Notes under the pieces: model-generated
Told to the model about the DNA's origin: nothing
The model's database searches: none
The model's input: the letters and a program-made list of their open reading frames with translations, nothing else
Assembly (NCBI RefSeq): GCF_002776525.5
Contig: NC_045437.1
Location: 134,342,399-134,406,398, forward strand
DNA: 64,000 bases
Direction of reading: 5' to 3'
Source of the DNA: Piliocolobus tephrosceles
Taxonomy: Eukaryota > Chordata > Mammalia > Primates > Cercopithecidae
Shown: positions 22,132 to 35,002 of the stretch, piece after piece
Layout: every line of letters starts with the position of its first letter
Position numbering within the stretch: position 1 is the stretch's first letter
Program-made: the position numbers and the translations under genes

Positions 22132-22642
22132 CATTATACGAAAAAGACACATGCACACACATGCTTCCAGCAGCACAATTCACAATTGCAAAGATACAGA
22201 CCTGACTTAAGTGCCCATCAACCAATGGGTGGATAAAGAAAATGTGGCATATATAAACCATGAAATACTTCTCAGCCATAGAAAGGAATGACGTAATATC
22301 TTTTGCAGTAACTTGAATGGAGACGGAGACCATTATTCTAAATGAAGTAACTGAGGAATGGAAAACCAAATATCACATGTTCTCACTTATAAGTGGGAGC
22401 TAAGCTATGAGGATGCAGAGGCATAAGCCTGATATAATGGAACTTGGAGACTCAGGGAGTGGAGGGAAGATTGAGAAGGGTGTAAGGGATAATAGACAAT
22501 ATACTGGGTATAGTGTACACTGCCTGGGTGATGGGTGCACTAAAATATCAGAAATCACCACTAAGGAACTTATCCATGTTCAACCAAAAGACAGCTATAT
22601 CCCAAAACTATTGAAATAAAAATAAAAATTATAAAAACAAAC
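22132..22642 (+). mobile_element. L1PB-type 3' end
   Basis: 5'-truncated L1: 'cagcacaattcacaattgca', 'gggtggataaagaaaatgtg', 'cacatgttctcacttataag' and 'ctgcctgggtgatgggtgca'. A 16-bp target-site duplication, AAATTATAAGAGAAGT (22116-22131) versus one-mismatch AAATTATAAGACAAGT (22643-22658), brackets it exactly. The frames at 22103-22369 and 22407-22619 lie mainly within it. Confidence 0.95.
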
Positions 22643-22658
22643 AAATTATAAGACAAGT

Positions 22659-23844
22659 GGCATTTTCTTCTGCTAAGAAAGGAAAAGCAAAACTTTTTAC
22701 ATTGGAATTTTTATCCCTCTTTCTTTTCACCATAAATTTTAAGTCAGAAATTGCCAGAAGTCAAGTTTATTTATCAGAATGTTGGTGTTCTGTCTGGGAA
22801 TGAGCTATCTGGAGAGTATGGCCAATGCATGAGCTTATCCACTGCACCTGCTGCAAAGTTTGCCTGAGCCACTGCTGCATTTAGCAAGCTAACTTTAGAC
22901 TGCATGCAAGGGGAGAACACAAATCCATCATGTTCGCTGGGACATGCCCCTTGGATCATGATGTATTTACAGAAATAGCTCCCAAGGACTGCTGTCCTTG
23001 GTGAACAAAAAGTCACACACTCTCTCTCACATACACACATGTACACACACATCTCTTTTATTCTTAAATTGAGACACTCTCAGTAAATAGTTTTAATATT
23101 TTTGGATGAAGCACTGCTTCAAGTATTAGATAAAAGCTATGTTTTATACAAGTGAAAAACAAACACACATAAATATTTATATGTAATTTCTGAAGGCTTA
23201 AATTCATGGTTTCTCTTCCCCGCCCTGGCCTACCTATAGATTCCAACATAAGAAGCTCCTGCTTCAGAGATATTATGATTTTCACTAGCATCAGATAAGA
23301 CTAGACGAACCTGTAGACCAATGCACTTTTTCCCATAAACTGCAGGACCCCTCCAGATAGAAAGACAACAACAAAAATATTTTTTTTTTCCACTCTGGAA
23401 AGACCATGGAATCTAAGATCTATATGCCATGGTGTTTCAGGGCAGGGCAGATCCCAATTCAAACTTTCCACCCTTGATATTCTCCAATAACATCCTGGAA
23501 ATAGAACTATCTTTTTCAAAAAATGACCATCAACTGATTCTTCCTAGGATTATAATAAGAGTAGTTGTTTACTATTGTGGAAAAACTTAAGAGTCAAGAT
23601 AAACTCCTTCCTTCCAAAACACCTCTATTAGAAACTCCTTATTTTACTTAAGCCATTTCATCAGTTCCAGTGGTGGAAGAGACATCTTTAAGTTTTTTTT
23701 GTCATTTACATCTTGCCTGAGTTTGGTTGATGTTATTAAGAAAAGTCCAATGTCTATTTTTGATAATAAGGGCTGTATAAAGGAAGGAGTCTAGGCATGG
23801 TGTCTTCCACTATCTATGGCACTATGGACCAAAAACAACAATAG
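22659..23844. other. single-copy DNA
   Basis: No confident repeat; a short CT/CA-rich stretch at 23016-23056. The 92-codon minus-strand frame at 22774-23052 has no recognisable similarity. Confidence 0.45.
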
Positions 23845-24055
23845 AGTGCCAGGCACTCTATAATATTCCCTCACTGTATATTGTGGCTTAACCCTTGCCA
23901 CAGCCCTATCCAGCAGACACTGTCAATGCCTCTAGTGCACAGATGAGGAGACAAAGGCTGAGAGACAGGAAGTACCTTCTTTGCACCACATGGCTAGTAA
24001 ATAGAGAGTTGAAGAGTCAAATCCAGGTTCTTTGGTTCTAAAGTCTTAAGTCTTA
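23845..24055 (-). mobile_element. MIR, antisense
   Basis: 'gtgccaggcactctataata', 'acagatgaggagacaaaggc' and 'gtcaaatccaggttctttgg' in antisense MIR order. Confidence 0.85.
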
Positions 24056-25023
24056 TCTACAGAAAACAAATCACATACCTCTGAAGTCCTAATCCTATTC
24101 TGGACACCACAAATTACTAAGCAACCATGGTTATATCACTTGATTGTTTTGGCTTCAGCTATAAAATTAGAAGTGGGGATGAGACAACCTTAAAGGTACT
24201 TGTCAGCTAATTTATAATGTGTGATATTTTAATTATCTTTAGTAATAGTATTGTTTAAACATAGATTGCTTTTTATGTTGTGAATTTAAATAGTTTACAA
24301 GTAAAAAGAAACAAAAAGCCTATCTTAAAATTCATATGGAACCAAAAAAGAGCCTGAATAGCCAAGGAAGGCCTAAGCAAAAAGAACAAAGCTAGAGGCA
24401 TCATGTTACCTGACTTCAAATATACTATAGAGCTACGGTAACCAAACAGCATGGTTCTAGTACAAAAACAGACATATAGACCAATGGAACAGAATAGAGA
24501 GCCAAAAAATAAGGCCACACGCCTATGACCATCTGATCTTTAACAAAGCTGACAAAAACAAGCAATGGAGGAAGGACCCCCATTCAACAAATAGTGCTTG
24601 GGATAACAGGCTAACCATATGCAGGAGATTGAAACTGGATTCCTTCCTTACATCAAATACAAAAATCAACTTAAGATGGATTAAAGACTTAAATGTAAAA
24701 CCCAAGGTTATTAAAATGCTGAAAGACAACCTAGGCACTACCATCCTGGATGTAGGCACAGGCAAAGATTTTCTGATGAAGATGCTAAAAGCAATTGCAA
24801 CAAAAGCAAAAATTGACAAATGAGATCTAATTAAACTTAAGAGTTTCTGCAAAGAAAAACAATCAACAGAGTAAACAGAAAACCTACAGAATGGGAGAAA
24901 ACTTTTGCAAACTATGCATCTGACAATGGTCTAACATCCAGCATCTACAAGGAACTTGAACAAATTTACAAGATAAAAACAAACAATCCCATTTAAAAGT
25001 GAACAATGGACATGCAAAGGAAC

Positions 25024-25378
25024 TGATAAGGTTTGGCTGTGTCCCCACACAAATCTCAACTTACATTGCACCTCCCAGAATTCCCACATGTTGTGGGAAG
25101 GACCCAGTGGGAGGTAGTCGAATCATGGAGGCCAGTCTTTCCCATGCTATCCTCATGATAGTGAATAAATCTCATGAGATCTGATGGAGTTTTCAGGGGT
25201 TTCAGCTTTTGCTTCCTCTTCATTTTTCTTTTGCCACTGCCATGTAAGAAGTGCCTTTTACCTCCCGACATGATTCTGAGGCCTCCCCAGCCATGTGGAA
25301 CTGTAAATCCAGTTAAACCTCTTGTTCTTCCCAGTCTCAGGTATGTCCTTATCAGCAGCTTGGAAACAGACTAATGCA
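25024..25378 (+). mobile_element. THE1-type solo LTR (MaLR)
   Basis: Starts 'tgataaggtttggctgtgtc' and ends 'ggaaacagactaatgca', with the internal 'catgttgtgggaaggaccca' and 'gtgaataaatctcatgagat' of THE1. Only the LTR is present, the product of recombination between two LTRs. GAAC flanks both sides as the remainder of a short target-site duplication. It lies inside the L1PA and so is younger than it. Confidence 0.93.
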
Positions 25379-25467
25379 GAAACTTTTTAAAAGAAGACAT
25401 ACATGCAGCCAATATACATATGAAAAAAAAAAGCTCAACATCACTGATCATTAGAAAAATGCAAATC

Positions 25468-25782
25468 TGGCTGGGTGTGGTGGCTCACGCCTGTCATTCC
25501 AGCACTTTGGGAGGCCGAGGCGGGTGGATCACCTGAGGTCAGGAGTTTGAGACCAGCCTGACCAACGTGGAGAAACCCTGTCTCTACTATAAAACACAAA
25601 AATTAGACAGGCATGATGGTGCATGCCTGGAATCCCAGCTACTTGAGAAGCTGAGGCAAGAGAATTGCTTGAACCCAGGAGACGGAGGTTACAGTGAGCC
25701 AATGTCGCACCACTGCACTCCAGCCTCGGCAACAAGAGAGAAACTCTGTCTCAAAGAAAAAAAAAAAAAAAGAAAGAAAGAA
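25468..25782 (+). mobile_element. AluS, full length, in L1PA
   Basis: Dimeric Alu with 'ggatcacctgaggtcaggag' and 'ccagcctgaccaacgtggag' (AluSq/Sx type), ending in A-rich and (GAAA)n sequence. Perfect 15-bp target-site duplication AGAAAAATGCAAATC (25453-25467 and 25783-25797) within L1. Confidence 0.95.
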
Positions 25783-26531
25783 AGAAAAATGCAAATCAAA
25801 ACCACAATGAGATACCATCTCACACGGGTCAGAATGGCTACTATTAAAAACTCAAAAAATAGCAGATACTAGTGAGGTTGTAGAGAAAAGGGAACCCTTA
25901 TACACTATTGGTCACTTATACACTGTTGGTGGGACTGTAAATTAGTTCAACCGTTGTGTAAAACCATATGGCTCAAACAGCTAAAAACAGAACTATATTC
26001 AATCCAAAAACCCCAGAGGAATATAAATCATTCTACCATAAAGACACATGCACACAAACGTTCACTGCAGAACTGTTCACAATAGCAAAGCCATAGAATC
26101 AATCTAAATGCCCATCAATGCCAGATTGGATAAAGAAAATGTGATACATATATACCATAGAATACTATGTAGGCATAAAAAAGAATGGGATCATGTTTTT
26201 GTAGGAACATGGATGGAGCTGGAGGCCATTATCCTTAGCAAACTAATGCAAGAACAGAAAACAAAACACTGCATGTTCTCACTTGCAAGTGGGAGCTAAA
26301 TAATGAGAACTCATGAACACAAAGAAGGGAACAGCAGACACTGGGGTCTATGTGAGGGTGGAGGGTGTGGGAAGGGAGAGGAGTGGAAAAAATAACTATT
26401 GGGTACTCAGGTTTATACCTGGATGATGAAATATTTTATATAACAAACTCCTATGACAAATTTACCTATATAACAAACCTGAACATGTACCTCCAAATCT
26501 AAAATAAAAGTTAAAAAAAAAAAAAAAAAAA

Positions 26532-27179
26532 GACAGCCTGAAAGACTGAATTATAATCCTAACTTTTAAATTTACCTTGGTCAAATTTTGTAGATAGAAA
26601 TTCTATCATATGTCAATTGGTTTTGTCAGTTTACTTGGTGATGGTTATATCTACCAGTAGGCCTAAACTTTTATCAAAAAAAAAAAACAAAAAACAAAAA
26701 ACCAGTTTCATTCTTGCAGAAGTTTATATCGGTTGCTGTCCCTGCAGCTGGCTTTGATGGGACTGGAAAAGGAAAAGTGAAGAAGGCATCACAATGTGTA
26801 GTATCACAGTGCAGGGTGCTCTGCCCGTGCCCAGGGAGGGAAACTGGAGCTTTGCCACAGGCTGGTTTCTGAAAAACTACTAGAAAGCCTTGGATCTGGC
26901 AGGTCAGAATTATCAAGCACAGAGGCCAATGTTTGCTAATAGGTTTTATGTTCTAGGTGTCTCTTTTATTGGCAAAAATTCAACATTTTTTTCTTTTTTG
27001 GGTAATTAGGGTGGAACTGAAACCTTGAGAACCAGGAAACAACTTTGAAATATTACATGACCAGGAACTAAAAAACAAGTAATAAAGAGATTTTAAGAGA
27101 AGTCTTGGAATGAGAATAGTGTAAATTCCACAACCTCAACAATAGGAAGACTTAAGATGAAATGTGGCACAGTGGAAAC
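26532..27179. other. single-copy DNA
   Basis: No recognised family apart from an A-rich stretch at 26677-26701. The 80-codon minus-strand frame (26674-26916) has no known similarity. Confidence 0.5.
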
Positions 27180-27330
27180 TATCACTTATTAAGTGATTAA
27201 CTAGTGCTAAGCACTCAATACTTGTGTAACTAGCTCTGCACAACGAATCAGTGAAATTTGATACCCTCGTCTTACAAATGGGGAGGTTGCACATATAGTG
27301 ACAGAGCTGGATCTAGAACATAATTAATAT
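27180..27330 (-). mobile_element. MIR, antisense
   Basis: 'ctagtgctaagcactcaata', 'tcttacaaatggggaggttg' and 'gacagagctggatctagaac' in antisense MIR order. Confidence 0.65.
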
Positions 27331-27347
27331 TTTCAATACCATTTGAA

Positions 27348-27632
27348 GGGTGGGGCCAGTGACTCACAGCTGTATTCCCAACACTGTGGGAGGCTGAGAT
27401 GGGAAGATCTATTGAGTACAGGAGTTCGAGACCAGCCTGGGCAGCATAGCCCCTTCTCTACAAAATATTTAAACATTAGCTGGGTGCAGTGGCATGTGCC
27501 TATAATCCTAGCTATTTTGGAGGCTAAGGCAGGAGGATGGCTTAAGCCCAGGAGTTTGAGGCTGCAGTGAGCTATGATCAGGCCATTGCACCCAGCATGA
27601 GTGAAAGAATGAGACTGCATCTACAAAAATTT
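27348..27632 (+). mobile_element. AluJ, near full length
   Basis: Old dimeric Alu: 'gaggctgagatgggaagatc', 'gttcgagaccagcctgggca', 'gtttgaggctgcagtgagct' and 'atgatcaggcc', with many substitutions. Confidence 0.92.
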
Positions 27633-29187
27633 TTTAATGTCAAAACCATTTTTAAATGTCAAATCAAAAGAGACATGGTACAAAGTGCTTCATGACATAA
27701 ATGTTTTTGGACCTTATATTCATATTAGATTGCACAAGTGCAGGACATTTTTGACATTACTGGTTTAACCTCCCATTTTTTAACACTGCTATTGGGTCCA
27801 GAGGATGCTCCGACTCCCTGTTAGGCTGTATTTGTAGCATTATTCTAATATAAATGATTTTTTTTAAGAAAAACGTTTTTGGAGTAAGCTATATTTAGTC
27901 AATTTAATGCCTTGATCAATAGCCTATCCAGCACTATAAAATAGGTACTTTTTTTCCAATTTTTAAAATTTTGTTGCAATTATTTTCACCAAGATCAAGA
28001 TTTTTCTATGTAAATATCACACAAGATTTTATTAACATTTATCCATATCAAACACTAACATTCAGTTGTCTTTTAACTCCAATATTTCTATCAAGTACAA
28101 TTTTTCAATGTCAAAATTTTGCAGATCTGAATACCTATACCACGTAGTCGTGGTCAACGTTACTTCTTGATTAACTATGTCTATCAGTAACAGTCATTAT
28201 TTACTAGAGATCTCTCTGAGAGTTTCCTCTTAGGTACTAGCTGATTCATGAGAAAATCACAAGCAAGTACCCTCAGATATCCCAGAATATCTCCATTGTC
28301 AAGAGTTAATCCATTGTATCACTTATTCAGCTCTTCTGTATACTTCTTATTCCATTATGCTTGTTCATTTGGTGATTTGTGAAGCAAAAATTAATTGTGG
28401 GGCCCAAATAGAAAGATCATTATATTCTCTTTGAGAATATATAATATACTATTATAATCAATATAATTATATTAATAGTATAATGAACAATATATTATTA
28501 CTTTATAATAAAACATTGTTTTAATGAAAGAGGGGGAAAAGATATTTAATTACCTGGCAAATTTTTCTTAAGGCTATGAGCTCAAATACCAAATATCAAA
28601 TATTTGGTTCCAACAGCCAACTGACAACCTTAAGTAGCAACCAGATATCTCAAATTTCAGGCCCATATAACCATATTCATTTTTCTGGCAGAAAACATAA
28701 TGAGGATCGATTGCATTTAAGTGGTTAGCTTTTCAAAGGACATGCAAACCCATTCTCCCTAATTGAGTAATTAGGAAACAACATTTCTTAGATTTTTTCC
28801 TATCCGTCACTAATACTATCCACTGATTTCATTGTGGAACTTCTCACTATTCAGAATATAAGCTTTAGAATCGGGTTGACTCATTGTTCCAAAGAAGGAA
28901 AGAAACCCCACTAATTACAATAGATGAAGGCTGAGGCTGAAATTCAGAAACTGATGCACAGCTATTGTTTCTATTGTCTTCAGTGTTAAAGTATAAAGGA
29001 ATATTAGACAAGACTGAAACGACTGGGCTTCTAGTTCTCCTTTGCTGCTATGTTAGCATCATTATTGGGTTACTCACTTCTCCCCTCTTGTCTAATTCAC
29101 TGAATGATGGTGGTAACTGAGTGTGTTGAAATAACATGTTCTAATATGCTCTCTGCTTCTCGTTCCAGCTGCAGAGTTTGGAATGAA
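27633..29187. other. AT-rich single-copy DNA
   Basis: No confident repeat. 28435-28510 is nearly pure A/T with overlapping palindromes, and 28140-28155 is a small hairpin (ACCACG-TAGT-CGTGGT). Confidence 0.45.
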
Positions 29188-29335
29188 GAATTCACTCCTT
29201 CATTCACTTACTTGCTAAACATTTACTTGACGTCTACTAAATTCCCAGGCACTGTTCTAGGTGCTGGGGAAAAAAACAGTGAACAAAATTGACAAAATCC
29301 TCTACCTTGTTACACGCTAGTAGGTTGGTCAGAGT
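29188..29335 (-). mobile_element. L2 3' end, antisense
   Basis: 'ccttcattcacttacttgct', 'cccaggcactgttctaggtg', 'ctggggaaa' and 'cagtgaacaaaattgacaaa' match the complement of the L2 end. Confidence 0.85.
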
Positions 29336-29429
29336 TCTGAGCTTGGCTAATGGTTAACATGCTCAAACTGTTGTGGTTTCAAACTTTATTCTTTGTCTCT
29401 CAGGTAACTTTTCAGTGCTTCCTGGTTGA

Positions 29430-29615
29430 TACTTGTTGTGCTAAGCATTATCTAATTTAAATCTGAAGCAACTCTTACATGGGTATTATTGGTGTATCAA
29501 TTTACCCAAAAAAGGAAAAGAATGCTTAAAACAAAGTGACAATCTCAGGAGCTGGGAAGTGATAGCACTGGAATTTGAACTCAGGAATATCTCATGCCAA
29601 TGACTTTGATATGAA
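29430..29615 (-). mobile_element. MIR, antisense
   Basis: 'gtgctaagcattatctaatt' through 'gcactggaatttgaactcag' in antisense MIR order. Confidence 0.65.
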
Positions 29616-30137
29616 CTAAAATATAATTATTACAAGACATTTATGAAAATTTAGTATATATTCCCTTTCAGCACATATAATTTCTATATTTTCCCGAGAA
29701 ACTGCTGATGCTAACAGACAATTTAGTTTCTCTGTAGGGAATCTGTCATTTCTTTCTAGTAGTTTTAAAGATGTGCTCAGTGTTCACTGATGATCTGAAG
29801 TTGTACTGCAAAGATAATACCTAAGTGGGGACTTATTTTTAGTCTTGCCTCTTTGGGACATGAAGGTTCACTTTCAATCTTATGATTCCTGACTTTATTT
29901 CTGGAAAACTCTTTGCTATTATCTCTTCAAATGTTACTTTCACTTATTATTTTTAAATGAAATTACACTTTCTTCTGTAACATATACATATATTAAAGCC
30001 TCCAAACTCTCCTCTGTATTTCTTAACTATCCTCTCTTCTTTTACTTTTACAATCAATCTAAACAACATTCTAGAAGAATTCACCAGAAATTTCACTAGA
30101 TTTGCTTGAGCAAAAGACATATCTTAAAATTTGAACC
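29616..30137. other. single-copy or very old repeat DNA
   Basis: 'ctttgctattatctcttcaa' near 29911 is reminiscent of an antisense L1-type segment, but no longer match supports it. Confidence 0.35.
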
Positions 30138-31512
30138 TAAAAATAGGCACATAGAACAATGCAACAGAATAGAGAACCCAGAAATAAACCCAAATACTTA
30201 TAGCCAACTGATCTTTGACAAAGCAAACAAAAACATAAAGAGGAGAAAGAACACCCTATCCAACAAATGGTGCTGGGATAATTGACAAACCACAAGTAGA
30301 AGAATGAAACTGGATCTTCATCTCTCATCTTATACAAAAATCAACTCAAGATGGATCAAACACTTAAATCTAAGACCTGAAACCATAAAAATTCTAGAAG
30401 ATAACATGAGAAAAATCCTTCTAGACATCAGCTTAGGCAAAGACTTCATTACCAAAAACCCAAAAGCAAATGCAACAAAAACCATGTTAAATAGGAACTT
30501 AATTAAACTAAAAAGTTTCTGCACAGCAAAAGAAACAATCAGCAAAGTAAAGAGACAACCCACAGAGTGGGGGAAAATCTTCACAACCTATACATTCGAC
30601 AACAGACAAATATTCAGATTTACAAGGAACTCAAACAAATTAGCAAGAAAAAAACAACTTCATCAACAAATGGGCTAAGGACATGATTAGACAATTCTCA
30701 AAAGAAGATATACAAATGGCCAACAAACATGAAAAAATGCTCAGTATCACTAATGATCAGAGAAATACAAATCAAAACCACAAGAATGGCCATAGTTCAA
30801 ACATAATAGATGTTGGTGAAAAGGGAACACTTTTACACTGCTGATGGGAAGGTAAAGTAGTACAAACACTGTAGAAAACAGTGTGGAGATTCCTTAAAGA
30901 ATTGAAAGTAGAACTACCATTTGATCCAGCAATCCCACCACTGGGTATCTACCTAGAGGAAAATAAGTAATTACACAAAAAAGATTTAAAAAGGTACTTG
31001 CACACGCATGTTTATAGCAGCACAATTTGCAATTGCAAAAATATGGAAACAGCAGAAATGATCATAAACCAATGAGTAGATAAAGATATACATATTTATA
31101 TATGTATATACACACAGACACAGTGTGTATACACACACACACACACACAACCCATGGAATACTATTCAGCCATAAAAAGAAACAAAATAATGGCATTCAT
31201 AACAACTTGGATGGAATTGGAGACCATTATTCTAAGTGAAGTAACTCAGGATTGGCAAACCAAACACTGTATGTTCTCACTCATAAGTGGGAGCTAAGCT
31301 ATGAGGATGCAAAGGCATAAGAATGATACAGTGGACTTTGGAGACTTGGGGAAAAGGAAAGGAGGAGGGTGAGGGATAAAAGACTACAAATTGGGTATAG
31401 TGTATACTGCCTAGGTGATGAGTGCACCAAAATCTAACAAATCCCCACTAAAGAACTTACTCATGTAGCCAAACACCACCTGTTCCCCAAAAACCGATGG
31501 AATTAAAAAAAA
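30138..31512 (+). mobile_element. L1PB-type L1, 5'-truncated
   Basis: L1 from late ORF2 ('aataggcacatagaacaatg') to the 3' UTR and A-rich end. A 124-codon frame at 30304-30678 (starts MKLDLHLSSYTKINSRWIKH) is a surviving piece of the ORF2 C-terminal region. AAAATTT-ACCTAA-like sequence on both sides (about 30127 and 31515) is a plausible decayed target-site duplication. A TA/CA tract grew inside it (31085-31149). Confidence 0.92.
31085..31149. repeat. TA/CA microsatellite inside L1PB
   Basis: 'gatatacatatttatatatg', then 'acacagtgtgtatac', then (AC)n. It replaces the short 'aaagaaaatgtg' segment seen in other L1 copies, and contains the perfect palindrome around ACACAGTGTGT. Confidence 0.85.
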
Positions 31513-31535
31513 TTAAAAATTTACCTAATGATTCA

Positions 31536-32675
31536 CAGTTTTAAATACTTAGTATCATTAAATCATTAGGTAGTTTTGTCATTGTGCGAACATCATAGAG
31601 TGCACCTATACAAATTTAGATGATAGAGCCTAATACACACCTAGGCTACATGTTATAACCTGCTGCTCCTAGGTTATAAGCTTGTACAGCATGTTATTGT
31701 ACCAAATATTATAGGCAACTGTAATACAATGATAAGTATTTATGTATCTAAACATACCTAATCATAGAAAGTGTACGGTAAAAATATAGTGTAAAGGATT
31801 TTTTTAAATGGTACAGCTGTATAGGGCACTTTCCATGAATGGAGCTTGCAAGACTGGAAGTTGCTCTGAGTGAGTCAGTGAGTGAGGGGAGAGTAAAGAT
31901 GAAGGCCTAGGACACTACTCTATATTACCATAGACTTTATCAATACTGGACACTTAGGCTATGCTACATTTATTACAAATATCTTTTCTTCAGTAACAAA
32001 TTAAACTTAGCTTACTGTCGATTTTTAGTTTACAAACTTATAAATCTTTAACTTTTTGACTCCTTCTTAACACTTAGTTTGAAGCAAAAACACATCATAC
32101 AGCTGTATACCACAAATATTTTATGCTTTATATTTTTACTCTGTAAGCTTTGTTTTTAATTTTTAATTTTTACTTTTACATTCTTTTGTTAAAAACTAAG
32201 ACAAAACACACACATTAGCCTAGGGGCTACACAGGGTCAGGATCATCAACATCACTGTCTTTCTTCGACCTCCACATCTTATCTCACTGGCAGGTCTTTC
32301 GGGGGCAAAACATGGTTGGAGTTGCAATCTCCTAGGATAACAATGCCTTCCTCTGTAATACCTCCTGAAGGACACACCTGAGGCTGTTTTACAGTTCACT
32401 TTTTTATATATAAATAGAAGGAGTACACTCCAAAATAATGAAAAAGTATATAGTATAGCGAATGCATAAGCCAGCAACATACTTTTAGACAACGGCAGTG
32501 CAGGTTTGCTCATACCAGCATCCTCACAGCATGTGAATAATACAATGCACTGACATTATGATGGCTATGATGTCACTAGACAACAGGAATTTTTCACCTC
32601 TGTTATAATCTTATGGGCCACCATAGTATATGTGGTATATCATTGACTACAACATCCTTATGTGATGTGTGTCTG
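31536..32675 (-). mobile_element. Tigger-family DNA transposon, 1.14 kb
   Basis: Both ends are present: 'cagttttaaatacttagtat' on the left and 'cttatgtgatgtgtgtctg' followed by TA on the right. Internal landmarks are 'tcattgtgcgaacatcatag', 'gcctaggacactactctata' and 'cttatgggccaccatagtat'. On the minus strand, 32227-32262 reads KDSDVDDPDPV then a stop, the acidic C-terminus of the family's transposase frame; the rest is out of frame. The element is internally shortened and inactive. Confidence 0.85.
32220..32513 (-). pseudogene. Tigger transposase remnant frame
   Basis: A 97-codon open frame on the transposon's own strand, but largely in the wrong reading frame. The true tail frame ends at the stop at 32227-32229. 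I see no DDE catalytic motif, so this is not a working transposase. Confidence 0.5.
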
Positions 32676-32759
32676 TATTAATAGAAATAATAATAAAAGA
32701 ACCAATTAACAAGGAAAACATACACCTAAATAAGTACGTACTAAAAATATGATATCCTA

Positions 32760-33986
32760 TGCCCAAAAGGCAAATACAATCAAGATTAAATAAAAAATAT
32801 TTTTAAATCCACAATCTTAATACTATAGAAACTCAGAAAACATTGAAAAGGCCAATTCCTGTTCATTTTATAAAACCAGTATAACCTTGTTGATAATACA
32901 ACTACAAAAGATAAAAGAAAAGACACCACAGCTTGTGAACATAGACACAAACTCCTCACAAAGTATTTGTAAAGGTAAACTAGTAACATATAATTTAGAT
33001 AAAATATCATTATCAATTGATGTATCTTAGAAATGCCAGAGGAATATGACATTAGAAAATCAATCAACAGAATACATGACATTAATATAATGAAGAATAG
33101 CATAACCATCTACATAGAGGCTTTGAAAGGCATAATATTTAATATCCTTCATGACAAAACTCTCAGCAAACTAGAAATAGAAAGAATTTCCTCTTGATAA
33201 AATACATTTAAAATAAATGCAAATTTAAAATCTATTTAATGGTGAAAACCAAATACTCTTTTAAAATTCAGGAAAAGAGAAAACAATATTTATTCTCAGG
33301 AGCTCCCAGAGAGCTCAATAAAGCAAGAACAAGAAATGAAACACATACAATTTAGAAAGTAAAACCTTTTAATTTATTAATGACATGATTATATACTTAT
33401 CCAAAAGGATACACAACCTACTTGAGCTAATAAGCAAATTTAAAATATCACACATTATAATATCAATATTTACTAATGATGGGTACTCAGAAAAATCAAC
33501 TTACAATACCATTTACAATAGCATCAAAAACAAATATATTGGAATAAATATATGTGAGAAGTTTATTCTGAAAATTATAAAATATTGCTGAGTAAAATTA
33601 GTAAGACCTAAAAATTGATATCTAAACGTTCAATATGAATGACTCAATATTGTTAAGATGTCCATTCTCCTTAAATTGATATATAGATTTGGTGCAATGT
33701 CTATCAAAATTTCTAAAGGCTACTTAAGAACTAGACAAGACTATTCTAAAATTAATTTGGAAATGCAAAGAATACTGAATGGCTAGTCTTTTTAAAGAAA
33801 GGTATAACTTTAGAGGACATATGCTATTTTATTTAAAGGCTTTCTATAAGGCTACAATAATCAAGATCACATGATATTCGCATAAAATAGATGCACAGAA
33901 ACATGGAGAATACAGGTAACCAATAGAAATAGAATTCAATGAGCAGTGTTTTTTCTATTGCTACAGCAAATGAACTAAATTATCTT
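32760..33986 (+). mobile_element. L1M (L1ME-age) ORF2, first block
   Basis: Highly diverged sense ORF2: 'gaaaaggccaattcctgttc', 'agaaatgccagaggaatatg', 'attaatgacatgattatata' and 'atgactcaatattgttaaga'. No frame is intact. It continues after two large insertions to about 37495. Confidence 0.8.
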
Positions 33987-34365
33987 AATTCATTTTTTGT
34001 TGCTATAATAGAATACCTGAGACTATACAGAAATGAAGTGAATTATATTTAAAAAAATGTATTTCTTACAGCTATGGAAGCTAGAAAGCCCAACAGCATG
34101 GCACTGGCATCTGGTGAGTGCCCTTTTGCAACCTCATAACATGACAAAGGGCATCCCATGGTGAGAGGGCAAGAGCATGCCTGTCAGCTCAGGTCTTTTT
34201 TCCTCTTCTTATAAAGCCATGAGTCATATCATGGGGGCCCCATCCTGACAACCTTATCTAATCCTACTTACCTCCCAAGGGCCCCACCACCAATGAACAT
34301 ACGAATTTGAGGATTATGTTACCAATACAAGAAATGTGGGGGACATATTCAAACCATAGCAGATA
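33987..34365. mobile_element. unassigned interspersed repeat in the L1M
   Basis: Starts 'ttaattcattttttgttgct', 'ataatagaatacctgagact', and ends 'gggggacatattcaaaccat' plus 'agcag'. This combination is a common old repeat in primate DNA, but I do not assign a family name. It separates adjoining L1 positions. Confidence 0.6.
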
Positions 34366-34981
34366 TTAAAAGATAAACCTAGATCCCTTTCTTACTCTAG
34401 AAACAAAAGTTAATTTGATATGGATCACAAACCTAAACATAAAACCCAAACCATAAAGCTGTAAAAAAAAATGAACAAGAATATATTTGCAGCATTTAGG
34501 TAGGCAAACATAGAAACCATAAAGGAAAAAAGAAGATTAATTAGACTTAATTAAATTTTTTTAAATGCTCAGTAAAAGACACCATTAAGAAAATGAGTAG
34601 ACGAACTATAGAGTAGAAAAAATACATATTTATAGCTAATATCTAATGGAAGACTTGTGTACAGATTACATAAAACTCCACAAAATAATAAAAAGATAAA
34701 TGTCCCAATAAAAGGAGAGGCACAAACTCGAACACACAAATCACCAAAGATACAGGAATGGCCACGAGGCATGGAAAGATGCTCCATATCATTAACAAAC
34801 AGAATGAAGCAAATGGAAACTGCAATGAGGTATAAATTCACACCCTCAAGGATGGTTAAAATAAAAAAATAAAAAAATAAACAGCCAATGTTTGAGAAGA
34901 CATAGGGAAACTCAAATTCATACATTACTTGTGAGTGTAAAATTGTAAAATCACTCTGAAGACTTGGTTGCTAGTTTCTTA
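34366..34981 (+). mobile_element. L1M ORF2, second block
   Basis: Continues ORF2: 'aacctagatccctttcttac', 'tcatatgggccacg'-like equivalents such as 'gaatggccacgaggcatgga', then stops at 'ggttgctagtttctta' where the hAT inserted. The long minus-strand frames (34569-34925) are antisense L1. Confidence 0.78.
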
Positions 34982-35002
34982 TAAGTGTTTCTCACTTCAT
35001 AA

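Larger units (their letters stand above)
24318..26531 (+). mobile_element. L1PA, 5'-truncated, with two insertions
   Basis: Primate L1 from the ORF2 C-terminal half ('ttcatatggaaccaaaaaag' at 24331) through the 3' UTR ('ctgcatgttctcacttgcaa') to poly-A at 26513-26531. Interrupted by a THE1 LTR (25024-25378) and an AluS (25468-25782). A 64-codon frame at 24629-24823 (MKLDSFLTSNTKINLRWIKD...) is an ORF2 piece. Divergence suggests a middle-aged L1PA subfamily. Confidence 0.92.

Noticed and set aside
25024..25378. THE1 LTR considered as part of a full endogenous retroelement
   Set aside because: L1 sequence continues directly on both sides with no internal region or second LTR, so it is a solo LTR.
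28435..28510. AT-rich palindromic stretch as a matrix attachment site or origin
   Set aside because: Composition alone supports it; similar AT runs are common across this window.
30304..30678. 124-codon frame that could be taken for a small gene
   Set aside because: Its translation and position match the C-terminal region of L1 ORF2 inside a 5'-truncated L1PB.
34569..34925. 118-codon hydrophobic minus-strand frame
   Set aside because: It is the antisense of an L1M ORF2 segment; AT-rich antisense L1 commonly reads as Phe/Leu/Ile-rich peptide.
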